Shown: positions 52,974 to 62,650 of the stretch, piece after piece
Layout: every line of letters begins with the position of its first letter
Position numbering within the stretch: position 1 is the stretch's first letter
Assembly: GCF_002944405.1 (NCBI RefSeq)
Contig: NZ_CP024307.1
Span: 2,314,501 to 2,378,500, forward strand
Origin: Sinorhizobium fredii
GTDB lineage: Bacteria > Pseudomonadota > Alphaproteobacteria > Rhizobiales > Rhizobiaceae
Direction of reading: 5' to 3'
DNA length: 64,000 bases
Program-made: the position numbers and the translations under genes
The notes under the pieces: generated by a model
Told to the model about the DNA's origin: nothing
The model's input: the letters and a program-made list of their open reading frames with translations, nothing else
Databases searched by the model: none

Positions 52974-53171
52974 CCCTCATTCCTGTGCTCGTCACAGGAA
53001 TCCAGTAGCGCCGCGTCTGCGGCGCGAGAAACTCTTAGTGCGTGTGAAACGATGACTACATACTGTGAGCCACAGGCAGAGCGGCGACACTTTGTTTCGC
53101 GGCAATCGCGATGTCATTCACGGCGCCGACGCGCCCTGGCTGGATCCCTGTGACGAGCACAGGGATGAGGG
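52974..53171. repeat. 32-bp inverted repeat enclosing 134 bases
   Basis: Arms at 52974-53005 and 53140-53171 are complementary at 30 of 32 positions. Each arm is itself a hairpin (CCTGTG-CTCGT-CACAGG in the left), and the differences between arms keep each hairpin paired. The spacer shows no ORF with a ribosome site. It may be a non-autonomous mobile element or a structured repeat. Confidence 0.7.
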
Positions 53172-53222
53172 TATTCGAGGCAGCCGATGCGCGGCAAAGC
53201 CGCGGCGGTATCCGACCCCAAC

Positions 53223-54275
53223 TCAAAGCCGCCAGCCACTGCCGATGACAAAGGCCGCGAGCGTACCCTCCGCAATCGCCGCGCTGCTGAAGGCCTTCAG
53301 CCGCTGGCCGTCGGGAAGCGCCAAATCGAGGGCGAAGCGCTCGCCTTCGAAGACGGACGAAAGCACCCGCATCAGCACGCCGTCGGTGCCGCGGTGGACA
53401 TGCTCCGGCCGTACCAGCACGTCGGCAAGCGGCCCGTCCGCGACGCCATCCCGCGACCCGAGCGCCGCCCGCAGCACCGGCCAGCCGAGCTGCCTTTCGC
53501 CGTTTTCCGCCATCGGCAGCCGCAGGATGCTGCCGCGGCCGATCAGCCCGCCGACCACCCGGCCCTCCGGCCGGGCATAGATCTCTGCCGGCGGCGCCAC
53601 CTGCAAAAGCCGGCCTTCCGACATCACCGCGACGTCGGTCGCGAGCGCCATCGCCTCAGCCTGGTCGTGGGTGACATAGACCATGGTGGCGCCGGAGCGC
53701 TTGTGAAAGGTGCGGAAGGTCTCCTCCATCGCCTTCCTCAGATGCTGGTCGAGATTGGCGAGCGGCTCGTCGAGCAGCACGACATCCGGCTGGGTGACGA
53801 GGCAGCGGGCGAGCGCCACCCGCTGGCGCTGGCCGCCGGAAAGTGCTGCCGGCCGCCGCTCGGCAAGCTCGGTGAGTTTCACCAGCGACAGCGCCTCGCC
53901 GACCCGCTTCTGCCATTGAACCCCGGAAATGCCGCGCACCTTCAAGGGATAGCCGACATTCTGCGCGACCGTCATATGGGGCCAGAGGGCATAGGACTGG
54001 AACACCATCGCCATGTTGCGCTTTTCCGGCGGCAGCGCGCCCCCGGCGTCCGAAAGCCGCCGCTCGCCATAGGAGATCGAGCCGTCGCTCGGCTGCTCGA
54101 AGCCGGCGATCATCCGCAGCACCGTCGTCTTGCCGCAGCCCGACGGACCGAGGAGCGCCAGGAAGGCCTGCCGGCGCAGCGTCAGCGAGACATCGGCGAC
54201 CGCCGGCCTGTCATTCCCAGGAGACTTGCCGCTGCCGAAATCCTTGCTCAAGTGGTTGAGGATCAGTTGCGCCAC
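53223..54275 (-). CDS. ABC transporter ATP-binding protein (FbpC/PotA type)
   Basis: The 350-aa ATPase has Walker A GPSGCGKTT (about 39-47), signature ALSGGQRQRVALARCL, Walker B DVVLLDEPLAN and an H-loop (VYVTHDQAEAMAL). A C-terminal TOBE-like domain (about 240-350) follows. It energises the permease at 54263, whose reading frame it overlaps by 13 bases. The family imports ferric iron, spermidine/putrescine, thiamine or phosphonates; the ligand is not determined. Confidence 0.92.
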   Translation of the reverse strand: MAQLILNHLSKDFGSGKSPGNDRPAVADVSLTLRRQAFLALLGPSGCGKTTVLRMIAGFEQPSDGSISYGERRLSDAGGALPPEKRNMAMVFQSYALWPHMTVAQNVGYPLKVRGISGVQWQKRVGEALSLVKLTELAERRPAALSGGQRQRVALARCLVTQPDVVLLDEPLANLDQHLRKAMEETFRTFHKRSGATMVYVTHDQAEAMALATDVAVMSEGRLLQVAPPAEIYARPEGRVVGGLIGRGSILRLPMAENGERQLGWPVLRAALGSRDGVADGPLADVLVRPEHVHRGTDGVLMRVLSSVFEGERFALDLALPDGQRLKAFSSAAIAEGTLAAFVIGSGWRL

Positions 54276-56275
54276 GGCAGCACGCCCTCCGGCAGGTATT
54301 TTGCGAAAAACTCGAGCGCCGCCATCAGCGCGATTACCAAGAGCACGATGAGCACCGAGAGCGCCGAGGCGAGGTCGGAGGAGCCGCTGTCGTCGAGATT
54401 GAAGATCGCGACGCCGAGCGTCTGCGTGCCCGCCGACCAGAGCAGCGCCGAAACGGTGAGCTCGTTCGCCGCGATCAGGAAGACGAGGATCACCGAGGCG
54501 CCGGCGGCCGGGGCGATCAGCGGCAGCAGCACGTCGCGCATGCGGCGGAAGAAGCCGGCGCCTGCAAGCCGTGCCGCCTCCTCAAGCGCCGGGTCCATCT
54601 GCGCAAACGCGCTCATGACCGGCTTCAGGCTGACGGCGAGGAAGGAGGAGAAATAGGCGGCGAGAATGATCCAGATCGTGCCGTAGAGCGAGACGCCGAC
54701 GACCGGCAGCGGGGCGGCGAAGGTAAGGATGAAGGCGACGGCAAGCACGATGCCGGGCAGCGCGTAAGGGATCTCGATCAGGATGGCGACGAGATTGGCG
54801 AGCGCCCCCTTCCGCCGCGTCAAGAGATAGGCGGCCGGGACGGTGACGAGGAGTAGCCCGAGGGCGGCGGCAGAGGCGAGGAACAGCGAATTCTTGAGCG
54901 CCGTCAGCGTGATCGACTGGCGGAAGAGGATTTCCGCATAGGCGCTGAGCGACATGGTGTTGAAACTGAGCGGCACGCCATAGGCCGGCACCAGCGAACT
55001 TGCGACGAGCGCCAGCAGCGGCGCGACCAGCACCAGCGCCAGCACAATGAGGAGCAGCGCCTCGACAGCGATGCGGAAGCGCCCCAGCGAAAAGGCGGCG
55101 CGGGCGCCGGAATGGCCGATCAGGCGATAGTCGCGGCCGGCGAGCGCCCGCTGCTGTACGAGAAGCCCGGCGGCGGAGATCGCCGCGATTAAGGTCGAGA
55201 TCAGCGCGATCTCGCCGAAGGTGGCGGCGCCGAAACTCGCCAAGCGGCTGAAGATCAGCGTCGGCAAGGTCTCGATGCCGGCAGGTATGCCGAGGATCGC
55301 CGGAATGCCGAAATTGCCGATGCCGGAGACGAAGGCGATCGCACCGCCGGCGATCAGCCCTGGAGCGCTTAGCGGCACCACGATATCGCGAAACACCCGG
55401 AACGGCCCGGCACCTGAAAGGCGCGCTGCCTCGATGCCGTCGCGCGGGCTCGCCGCAAGCCCGGCCTTCAGCGCCAGGAAGACGAGCGGCGCATGCTGAA
55501 CACCCAAGAGCAGCGCGATGCCGGAAAGCGAATAGAGCGGCTGCGGGCTGCCGAGCGGCGGCGCCAGCCCGAGCGTCTTCAGGAGCGGGCTCGCCGGCCC
55601 CGACATCTCCACCCAGGCGAGCGCCGTCACCTGCGGCGGGATCATCATCGGCAGCATGAAAGCGAAGCTTAACGCCAGCTTGCCGCGAATGTCGGTGAGC
55701 GCCAGCGCGAAGGCGAAGAGCGAACCGAAGAGGAGCGAGACGACCATGCCGCCGGCGGCGGTGAGAAGCGTGTTGCGGAGTGCCGCAAAGGTCGCCGCCT
55801 CGAAGACCAGCCGCGCCGCCTCGCCGTCGACAAGTCCGCTCACCCCCGCCCCGGCCAGGCGGGCGAGCGGCAGCACGGAAAGCAAGAGCACCGCACCAAG
55901 TATGAAAGGCAGCAGCCAGGCCGGCTCGCCAGACGGCGCCCGCCGCTTTCGCGGGCGGAAGCCGAGCCCTTCCCGGCCGCGCGGCGGCCGCGCCTTGAGG
56001 ATGCCGTCTTCCGTAGCGTGAGGCATCGGGGGCAGTTCGACGCCGCGCAAGGTCCGCGTCAGAGCGGCCGGCAGTTTGCCGGACGTCATCTGGGGAGGCC
56101 GGCTTTCCGCCGCCTCCTTGCCGCCAAAGAGAAACCGCAACCGGCCGAAGCGCCGCGCCTTCGACAGAAGACGCGACGGATCCGGCGTGTTGGACCCGGA
56201 GCCTCTTTCCGCGTCCGGCGCTGCGGCCGGAGCGCGCGCGCTCCGGCCGCGGGCGGTCTCGTCCGCTCGCGTCAT
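54263..56275 (-). CDS. ABC transporter permease (FbpB type, fused double domain)
   Basis: The 670-aa membrane protein contains two binding-protein-dependent permease domains in one chain, as in ferric transporters of the FbpB class. EAA-type loops lie near GIEAARLSGAGPFRVFRDIVVPL and LEEAARLAGAGFFRRMRDVLLPL. About the first 100 residues form a basic, non-membrane N-terminal extension. The ATG at 56275 lies 8 bases after the upstream stop without a strong ribosome site, so an internal start is possible. Confidence 0.88.
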   Translation of the reverse strand: MTRADETARGRSARAPAAAPDAERGSGSNTPDPSRLLSKARRFGRLRFLFGGKEAAESRPPQMTSGKLPAALTRTLRGVELPPMPHATEDGILKARPPRGREGLGFRPRKRRAPSGEPAWLLPFILGAVLLLSVLPLARLAGAGVSGLVDGEAARLVFEAATFAALRNTLLTAAGGMVVSLLFGSLFAFALALTDIRGKLALSFAFMLPMMIPPQVTALAWVEMSGPASPLLKTLGLAPPLGSPQPLYSLSGIALLLGVQHAPLVFLALKAGLAASPRDGIEAARLSGAGPFRVFRDIVVPLSAPGLIAGGAIAFVSGIGNFGIPAILGIPAGIETLPTLIFSRLASFGAATFGEIALISTLIAAISAAGLLVQQRALAGRDYRLIGHSGARAAFSLGRFRIAVEALLLIVLALVLVAPLLALVASSLVPAYGVPLSFNTMSLSAYAEILFRQSITLTALKNSLFLASAAALGLLLVTVPAAYLLTRRKGALANLVAILIEIPYALPGIVLAVAFILTFAAPLPVVGVSLYGTIWIILAAYFSSFLAVSLKPVMSAFAQMDPALEEAARLAGAGFFRRMRDVLLPLIAPAAGASVILVFLIAANELTVSALLWSAGTQTLGVAIFNLDDSGSSDLASALSVLIVLLVIALMAALEFFAKYLPEGVLPWRN

Positions 56276-56282
56276 CGGGCGA

Positions 56283-57263
56283 TCAGTTCGTCCCGAAAAT
56301 GCCGGAGAAGGTTTTGAGGTCCGCTTCGGAATTCTTGACCGCCGCGGCGGCATCGAGCGGCAGCACCTTGATCGTCTCGCGGGCCGGATAGCCTTCCGGC
56401 AGCGCCGCGCCGTTGCGGGCCGGGATATAGCCCATCTTCGCCGCCACCTTCTGACCTTCCTCGGAAAGTAGGAAGTCGACGAATTTCCTCGCGGCTTCGA
56501 CGTTTTTCGCGGTCTTCAAAATACCGACCGGCTCGGTGACGGCGGAAACGCCCTCGACCGGGAAGACGAATTCCACCGGCGCCCCCTTGGCCTTCTCGCG
56601 GATCGCCATGAAATCGACGAGCATGCCATAGGCCTTCTCGCCCGTCGCGACCGCCTTCAACACGCTGCCATTGCCGCCGGCGGCCGTCGCGCCGTTTTCG
56701 GCCAGCGCCTTGTAATAGTCCCAGCCGAGGCCGGGAATGGCGGCGAGCGTCTCGGCATGGATCAGCGCCGCGCCAGAGGTGAGCGGGCTCGGCATGGTGA
56801 CGAGGCCCTTCGCTTCAGGCTTGGTCAGATCCTGCCAACCTTCCGGCTTCATCCCGGCCGAGCTGTTGTAGACGATACCGGTGGTGATCATCTTGGTCGA
56901 ATAATAGGCGCCGTCCGCATCATAGAGCGCCGCATTGTAGCCCGCCGCCTCCGGCGACTTATGCGGCAGCAGATGCCCCCCCTCCTTCAGCCGCTGCATC
57001 GTCACCGTATCGGCGATCAAAAGCACGTCCGCCACCGGATTGCCCGCCTCGATCTCGGCCATCAGCTTGGCCATGATCTTCGTCGTCCCCTCACGCACCC
57101 ACTCGACCTCGACGCCGGGATTTACCGCCTTGAACGCATCCACCGTCGCCTGCGCATCCTCGTTCGGCTGGCTGGTGTAGAGGATAAGGTTTTCGGCATA
57201 GGCCGCGGTAGAAAAAAGGCCGGCAAGAAGCGTGGCGGCAACGGCGGAGACAAGCGTTTTCAT
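56283..57263 (-). CDS. ABC transporter periplasmic binding protein (Fe3+/AfuA-FutA class)
   Basis: The 326-aa product has a Sec signal (MKTLVSAVAATLLAGLFSTAAYA) and a class II-type binding fold (LILYTSQPNEDAQATVDAFK, EVEWVREGTTKIMAKLMAEI, NPVADVLLIAD). YYSTKMITTGIVYN contains a paired tyrosine at a position where ferric-binding relatives often use tyrosines, but this is not proof of iron specificity. It heads the importer operon. Confidence 0.9.
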   Translation of the reverse strand: MKTLVSAVAATLLAGLFSTAAYAENLILYTSQPNEDAQATVDAFKAVNPGVEVEWVREGTTKIMAKLMAEIEAGNPVADVLLIADTVTMQRLKEGGHLLPHKSPEAAGYNAALYDADGAYYSTKMITTGIVYNSSAGMKPEGWQDLTKPEAKGLVTMPSPLTSGAALIHAETLAAIPGLGWDYYKALAENGATAAGGNGSVLKAVATGEKAYGMLVDFMAIREKAKGAPVEFVFPVEGVSAVTEPVGILKTAKNVEAARKFVDFLLSEEGQKVAAKMGYIPARNGAALPEGYPARETIKVLPLDAAAAVKNSEADLKTFSGIFGTN

Positions 57264-57375
57264 AGGGAATTGCCCTCGGTGGGAGAAAGATGGCGCCGAG
57301 GGATAGAGCGAGTGTTTTACAGGGGTGTGACAGGGGAGTGGGTAGACGAGCGTGGGTCAGCTTTGCGCCGATATC

Positions 57376-58950
57376 GTTGAAAAACTCGCAGTTTGAGCAA
57401 CCGCGACGCTCTGCACGCGGTTTTTCAAAGGGTCGGCAAGGTGTCTCCCGCTCTGATGCGGTGGGATGGCGCCAGGCAACCGACCATTATGCGGCGATGG
57501 CGGCGGATGGGAGGCGTGAAGGCCTAAGCTTTGCCAGCCTTCTGAGGTTTTGTGCCGTTGCTGCGAGCAGGAATTCATCGCGTGCACCACAGGGACCGCG
57601 CAGTCTCAACCTGGCCATCCGCAGGATGCGCTTGAGGTGAGCGAAGAGCATCTCGACCTTCTTGCGACGATGCCGTGAACGCTCGTAATCGGGCGTGCCG
57701 GCAATGGCTCTGGCGACGTCACGGGCATCCTCATTGAGATCACGAGGGACTTTGCGAGCAACTGCATTCGGGCAGCAGCGCTGCTTCAGATCGCACACAT
57801 CACAGTCCTTCTTGCTGGCCCGATAAAGCCGGGTGCCTTCACTGGTGATGCCCGATCGGGGCGTCGCGTAGGTGCGGCGGAACTGAACCAATTCCTTGCC
57901 CGCCGGGCAGATGTAGCGATCTCCCTCGCCATCCCAATGGAAGTCGGCACGCGAGAAAGTCCCGTCTGTCCGATTGGACTTGTCGAACACAGGAATGTGC
58001 GGAGCGATCTCCTTTTCCTTCACAAGCCAGGCCAGATTGTCAGCGGAGCCGTAGGCACTGTCGGCGACCAGATAACCCGGCTTCAGGCCAAAGCGGTTCT
58101 CTGTTCTGTCGATCATGGTGCGTGAAGCGCCAACTTCCGCCTGTCGAATGGCACGGGTCGCTTCCACGTCAAGAATGACGCCATGATCGGTGTCGATCAG
58201 ATAGTTGGTGGCGTAAGCGAAGAAGGCATGGCCTTTATGGGCACCCGTCCACTGGGCTGCCGGGTCTGACGGGGAAACAAACTTCGGCGTTACCGGCGAA
58301 GCCGCACCAAAAGCAGCGTCATCAAGCACCGCCAGATATTCCTGAACGGAGCGGCCTGCATTCTCCTTCGCCGCTTGCGCGCTCCATTCTGCGCCAGATA
58401 CCGAGCGCTGCTTGTTGGCATCCGCGGAAATCAAGCTGGCGTCGACGGCAAAGCCTTCAGCACCGACAAGACCCTGTGCCAGGCAGCGCTCAACCACCGT
58501 CTCGAAGAGATGCCGCAGGATATCGCTCTGGCGGAAACGTCCATGGCGGTTCTTCGAGAAGCTGGAATGGTCCGGCACCTTGCCATCCAGTCCAAGCCGG
58601 CAAAACAAACGGTAAGCGAGATTGAGATGAACCTCCTCGCACAGCCGGCGCTCCGACCGGATGCCCATGCTGTAGCCAATGATCAGCATGCGCATCATCA
58701 GCTCCGGATCGATCGAGGGTCGACCCGTACTGCTATAATAGGGCTTCAACTGCGCGCGGACGCCATCGAGGTCCAGATGTTGATCGATCCGGCGCAGAAG
58801 ATGGTCGGCTGGCACGTGCTCATCGAGACTGAAATCGTAAAAGAGCTGCGCCGGAGCCGCCTGCGTTCCCATCATCGCCTGATCCCCTGCCAAATCACTC
58901 AGAGGATTGAATCACGCGTCCCAAGTGCCTGCAACGACGAGTTTTTCAAC
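57376..58950. mobile_element. IS1182-family insertion sequence
   Basis: GTTGAAAAACTCG at 57376-57388 is inverted at 58938-58950, enclosing about 1.58 kb with one transposase gene on the minus strand. The outer flanks both read near GATA, so the true ends may extend a few bases. Target duplication could not be settled. The right flank abuts remnants of an RND efflux operon. Confidence 0.82.
57487..58875 (-). CDS. IS1182-family transposase
   Basis: The 462-aa product matches IS1182-type DDE transposases. HLLRRIDQHLDLDGVRAQLK and GRPSIDPELMMRMLIIGYSM form the N-terminal DUF772-like region. DASLISADA and VADSAYGSADN supply aspartates, and KKVEMLFAHLKRILRMARLR supplies the glutamate region. A Cys-rich segment (DCDVCDLKQRCCP) is typical. 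The frame is intact. The ATG at 58875 follows CAGGGG. Confidence 0.92.
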   Translation of the reverse strand: MMGTQAAPAQLFYDFSLDEHVPADHLLRRIDQHLDLDGVRAQLKPYYSSTGRPSIDPELMMRMLIIGYSMGIRSERRLCEEVHLNLAYRLFCRLGLDGKVPDHSSFSKNRHGRFRQSDILRHLFETVVERCLAQGLVGAEGFAVDASLISADANKQRSVSGAEWSAQAAKENAGRSVQEYLAVLDDAAFGAASPVTPKFVSPSDPAAQWTGAHKGHAFFAYATNYLIDTDHGVILDVEATRAIRQAEVGASRTMIDRTENRFGLKPGYLVADSAYGSADNLAWLVKEKEIAPHIPVFDKSNRTDGTFSRADFHWDGEGDRYICPAGKELVQFRRTYATPRSGITSEGTRLYRASKKDCDVCDLKQRCCPNAVARKVPRDLNEDARDVARAIAGTPDYERSRHRRKKVEMLFAHLKRILRMARLRLRGPCGARDEFLLAATAQNLRRLAKLRPSRLPSAAIAA

Positions 58951-59042
58951 AGTATCGGCCGGAAGCAGCCATCTCTTCGACTATTTCCAATGCCAGCCGT
59001 GAAATATCATCGCCGAGCGTCCCTCAGGTCAGCACTCCAATT

Positions 59043-59537
59043 TTGCGGCCCTTCCCGGTCTCGACCGCGCTCTTCCTCGAATATCGCCAGCGGGCGCTGC
59101 GCGGCGAAATCGGCCGCGACGCCAATGTGGAGCTGCTGCTGCCGGACGGCACGACCTATCCGAAGAAGGGGACCATCAATTTCGTCTCCAGCGACGTCTC
59201 GGCACGCACCGACACGATCACCGTCCGGGCCGAGTTCGAAAACCCCGACTATCTCCTGCTCGACGGCACGCTTGTTCGGGTTACGCTCGAGCAGACCGAC
59301 AAGCACGAGGTTCTGGCGGTGCCGCAGCAGGCGATCCAGCGCGACCAGCAGGGCGCCTTCGTGATGGTGGTCGGGGCGGGCTCGAAGGTCGAGCTTCGCC
59401 GCGTCGACGTCCAGCGCTCCACCCGCGGCCAGGCGGTCACCAAGGGGCTGAAAGAGGGCGAGCAGGTGATCACCGACGGCGTCGGCAGGGTGCGTCCCGG
59501 CATGACGGTCGATGCCGCACCGGCAGCGGGCGGCTGA
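59043..59537 (+). pseudogene. truncated RND membrane-fusion (adaptor) protein, C-terminal part
   Basis: About 160 residues match the C-terminal half of AcrA/MexA-type adaptors (GTINFVSSDVSARTDTITVRAEFENPD, LVRVTLEQTD, VLAVPQQAIQRDQQGAFVMV). The signal peptide, lipoyl and hairpin regions are missing. About 90 bp separate it from the IS right end, so truncation is associated with but not necessarily caused by the IS. A start would be spurious. Confidence 0.82.
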
Positions 59538-59540
59538 GCC

Positions 59541-60410
59541 ATGATCTCCGAGATCTTCATCGATCGGCCCCGCTTCGCCGCGGTCATTTCCATCGTCCTG
59601 ACACCGGGCTGATCGCGCTCACCGCGCTGCCCTTCGCCCAGTTCCCGGATATCGTGCAGACGCAGGTGAGCGTCACGGCAAGCTACCCGGGTGCCGGCGC
59701 CGAGGTGGTCGAGGCGACCGTCGCCCAGCCGATTGAAAGCCAGATCGTCGGCGTCGACGACATGCTCTACATGAAGTCGACAAGCGGCGCCGACGGCTCC
59801 TATACGCTGACGGTGACCTTTGCCGTGGGCACCGATCCGGACATCGCCACGGTCGACGTGCAGAACCGCGTCTCGCACCCTGGTGCTGCTCTCGGTCTTC
59901 GTGCCGGTCGCCTTCATCCCGGGCCTGAGCGGGCAACTGTTCCAGCAATTCGCGGTCGCCGTCTCCGTGTCGATGGTGATCTCCGCGATCAATGCGCTGA
60001 CGCTCAGTCCGGCCCTCTGCGCCGTCCTCCTCAAGCCGCATCACGGCGAGAAGCGCGGCATTCTCGGCTGGCTGTCGCGCCGCATCGACAATGGCCGTGA
60101 CGGCTATGTCTATGTGGCCGAGAAATCGCCCGGCGCGCCGTCATGGGCCTCGTCCTGCTCGTCGTCGCGATCGGCGCCAGCGGCTGGCTGTTCCGCGTCG
60201 TGCCGACCGGCTTCCTGCCGAGCGAAGACCAGGGCATGTTCTTCACCGAGGTCCGCCTGCCGGAGGGCGCCTCCTATAACCGCACGGACGCGGCGCTCCG
60301 CCAGGTCGAGACCTTCCTCAGCAGCACCGAGGGCGTGCAGGACGTCACCAGCGTCACCGGCTACAGCTTCCTCGACGGTCTTTCGAAGTCGAACAGCGCC
60401 TTCGCCCCAC
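59541..60410 (+). pseudogene. degenerate RND efflux pump (AcrB-type) remnant
   Basis: The gene starts MISEIFIDRPRFAAVISIVL and terminates at a TGA after a frameshift near 59605. It then reads on in another frame (TQVSVTASYPGAGAEVVEAT, QNRVS near 59875), loses a large internal segment, shifts to VLLSVFVPVAFIPGLSGQLF and shifts again near 60130 (GFLPSEDQGMFFTEVRLPEG). It stops where a palindromic repeat begins at 60411. More than two thirds of a normal pump is missing, so it is non-functional. Confidence 0.88.
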
Positions 60411-60653
60411 AGTGCCGCGGGTCTTGTCAGGCGCCATAGTACACGACAGTAGCGCCAGTGGGCCTTGTTGGATGCTTCTCGCCGTCATCCCTGCGCTTGT
60501 CACAGGAAATGAGGACTGCAGATGGACTTTTTGCAAGGTAACCGACCAGCCCATTAGGCTGCTGTCGTGCACCGTAGTCAGACGCGCAGGGGCCGCAATA
60601 ACACTTTGAATTGCTGCATGTTTTCATTCCCTATACGAAGGAAACTTGCAGCA
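60411..60653. repeat. degenerate two-hairpin palindromic repeat, copy 3
   Basis: Sequence related to copies 1 and 2 (GCGGGTCTTGTCAGGCGC, then TCAGACGCGCAGGGGCCGC and ACTTTGAATTGCTGCATG) is interrupted by about 120 bases that include part of a CATCCCTGCGCTTGTCACAG-type repeat. The 3' hairpin lies next to the methyltransferase stop and may terminate that gene. Confidence 0.6.
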
Positions 60654-60658
60654 GCAAC

Positions 60659-61471
60659 TCAACGGACGGCGCCCACCACATGAGCCTGGATGCGCCGTTC
60701 GATCATCCCGCTCCCGAAGCGCTTCCTCAGCGCCTCCGCCACCTCCTCCGTGACCGCGGCCAGCGCCGAAGCGTCGCGTTCCTCGATCTCGCTGCGGACG
60801 GGCGTGCCCTGGCAGAAGCCGGTCGCGGCATCGGAAGCGGATATGGGGCCGTTCCTCTTCTCGAGCGTTTCGAGCGTGATGTCGTGAAAGCCGGCGGCCA
60901 CCAGATCGGCGCGGATGATTTTCGGGTCCGCATAGCCGTGCGGCACGCGGCGCATGAAGCTCGGCGGGTTCTCCTGGAACTGCGCTGCCAGCGCCTCCAC
61001 GGCCGCATGCGCAAGCTCGTTTGCCTCCACCCTGTCCCAGACGTTGAAGAGGAAGCGCCCGCCGGGTTTCAGCACGCGCCGCGCCTCTCGGTAGGCTTTC
61101 ACCCGGTCCGGGAAGAACATCACGCCGAACTGGCAGAGCACGACATCGAAGCTTTCGTCGTCGAAGGGCAGCGCCATGGCGTCCGCCTGCTGCCAGACGA
61201 TCCGTTCGTCATCGCCCAGCCTGGCATGCGCGACATCCAGCATCGGCTGGTTGAGATCGGTCACGACGAACTGCGCTTCGACATCGAGCTTGGGCGCCAG
61301 CATCCGGGTCACAACGCCGGTGCCGGCGGCGATTTCAAGTACATCAAGGGGCTTGAGCTGCGCTACCCGCTCGGCCAAGTCTTTCGCATAGGGCTCGAAG
61401 ATCAGCGGCACCATTAGCCGCTCGTAAAGCTCGGGTATCGCTCCCGCAAAGACCTTGTCCGCTTCCGCCAT
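60659..61471 (-). CDS. SAM-dependent methyltransferase (class I, UbiE/Methyltransf_11-like)
   Basis: The 270-aa product has motif I VLEIAAGTGVVTRML (about residues 45-58), motif II region QADAMALPFDDESFDVVLCQ and a conserved hydrophobic tail. It transfers a methyl group from SAM to an unknown small molecule. GGGAGGGG lies just before the ATG at 61471. Confidence 0.88.
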   Translation of the reverse strand: MAEADKVFAGAIPELYERLMVPLIFEPYAKDLAERVAQLKPLDVLEIAAGTGVVTRMLAPKLDVEAQFVVTDLNQPMLDVAHARLGDDERIVWQQADAMALPFDDESFDVVLCQFGVMFFPDRVKAYREARRVLKPGGRFLFNVWDRVEANELAHAAVEALAAQFQENPPSFMRRVPHGYADPKIIRADLVAAGFHDITLETLEKRNGPISASDAATGFCQGTPVRSEIEERDASALAAVTEEVAEALRKRFGSGMIERRIQAHVVGAVR

Positions 61472-61658
61472 GCTCCCCTCCCGCGTCGGTGAGTGGCGCC
61501 CTCCGATGACGCCGCTTTCGCAAGAGCAAGATACAACCTTGCGCCGCATTTCCGAAGCGGTGCGAACGAGACGGTGAATAGCAACATGATTACCGCCTCT
61601 TGCGAGCACTTGCGATCGTCCGACAGATTGCCTCACCCCGCGTCAGGAGGAAGCTGCC

Positions 61659-62567
61659 TCACCGATACCCCGTCGGATCGGCCGGCTTGCCGGCCTCCAT
61701 CACCTCGTCCATGTAGCGCCAGCAATCCGGCCGGGAGCCGTCGAGGTCGGTGAAGCCGTAGATCTGGGCGAGCCCGCCGCTTGATAGCGACTGGCCGTTG
61801 AAGCGGGACTTCTCCGGATCGGCGGCAAGCGCCGCGACAGCCCGGCCGACGAAGCGCGGGCTTTCGGAAATGACGAAATGCGGCTGATAGGCCGTGGCGT
61901 CGTGCCAGTTCTCCTCCGTCACCTTGAAGGCCTCGAGCATCATTTCCGAGCGCAGCCAGCCGGGGGTGACCGAGACCGCCGTGGCGCCGTGGGGCTCGAG
62001 GTCCTTGGCATGCGCCCAGGCCATGCGGTTCGCCGAGATCTTGGCGAGGTCGTAGAAGGGCGAGAGCCGGTAGTGATCGGCATTGTATTGCGCCGTGCCG
62101 TCGGTCACCTCGACCAGCAGCCCGCCCGGTCGCTCGATCAGGAGCGGCAGCGCGTAATGGGCGGTGATCAGATGCGTGTCGATCGCCAGCCGCAGGATCC
62201 TCAGGCCGTTCTCGAGATTGTGATCCCAGACCGGCTTATTCCATTCGAAGAGCTTCTCGCCGCCCCAGATGTCGTTGACGAGGATGTCGAGCCTTCCCTC
62301 CTTGCGACGGATGCGATCGACGAGCGCCTGCACCGCCGTCGGCTGCAGGTGGTCCACCTGGACGGCGATCCCCTTGCCGCCCGCGGCCGTCGCGAGCTCC
62401 GCCGTTTCCTCGATCGTCTCGGGTCGCTGGTATTCCGACGGCTGCGCCCGCGTCGTCCGCCCCGTGACATAGACCGTCGCGCCCGCGGCGCCGAGTTCCA
62501 CCGCAATGCCGCGGCCGGCACCGCGCGTTGCGCCCGCGACCAGCGCCACCTTGCCTTCAAGCGTCAT
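61659..62567 (-). CDS. short-chain dehydrogenase/reductase
   Basis: The 302-aa SDR has the dinucleotide motif GATRGAGRGIAVELG (about residues 12-26) and TGRTTRAQPSEY, suggesting NADP preference. In place of the usual Ser-Tyr-x3-Lys region it has YRLSPFYDLAKISANRMAWA, where YDLAK fits Tyr-x3-Lys. GGGAGG precedes the ATG at 62567. It is divergent from the TetR gene at 62651, a typical repressor-target arrangement; the substrate is unknown. Confidence 0.88.
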   Translation of the reverse strand: MTLEGKVALVAGATRGAGRGIAVELGAAGATVYVTGRTTRAQPSEYQRPETIEETAELATAAGGKGIAVQVDHLQPTAVQALVDRIRRKEGRLDILVNDIWGGEKLFEWNKPVWDHNLENGLRILRLAIDTHLITAHYALPLLIERPGGLLVEVTDGTAQYNADHYRLSPFYDLAKISANRMAWAHAKDLEPHGATAVSVTPGWLRSEMMLEAFKVTEENWHDATAYQPHFVISESPRFVGRAVAALAADPEKSRFNGQSLSSGGLAQIYGFTDLDGSRPDCWRYMDEVMEAGKPADPTGYR

Positions 62568-62623
62568 GGCATCCTCCCTGAGAAATCCCTCTGGCCTTGA
62601 TCGGCACACACATATATAAACGC

Positions 62624-62641
62624 TTATTCGGTTATAAATAA
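62624..62641. promoter_or_regulatory. candidate TetR operator
   Basis: TTATT-N8-AATAA lies in the 83-bp gap between the divergent SDR and TetR genes, within the only AT-rich stretch. Autoregulation by the TetR protein is inferred from position. Confidence 0.45.
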
Positions 62642-62650
62642 AGGTCAAAA

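Noticed and set aside
59043..59537. Calling the adaptor fragment a functional gene
   Set aside because: The region lacks the signal and lipoyl/hairpin domains and has no genuine start.
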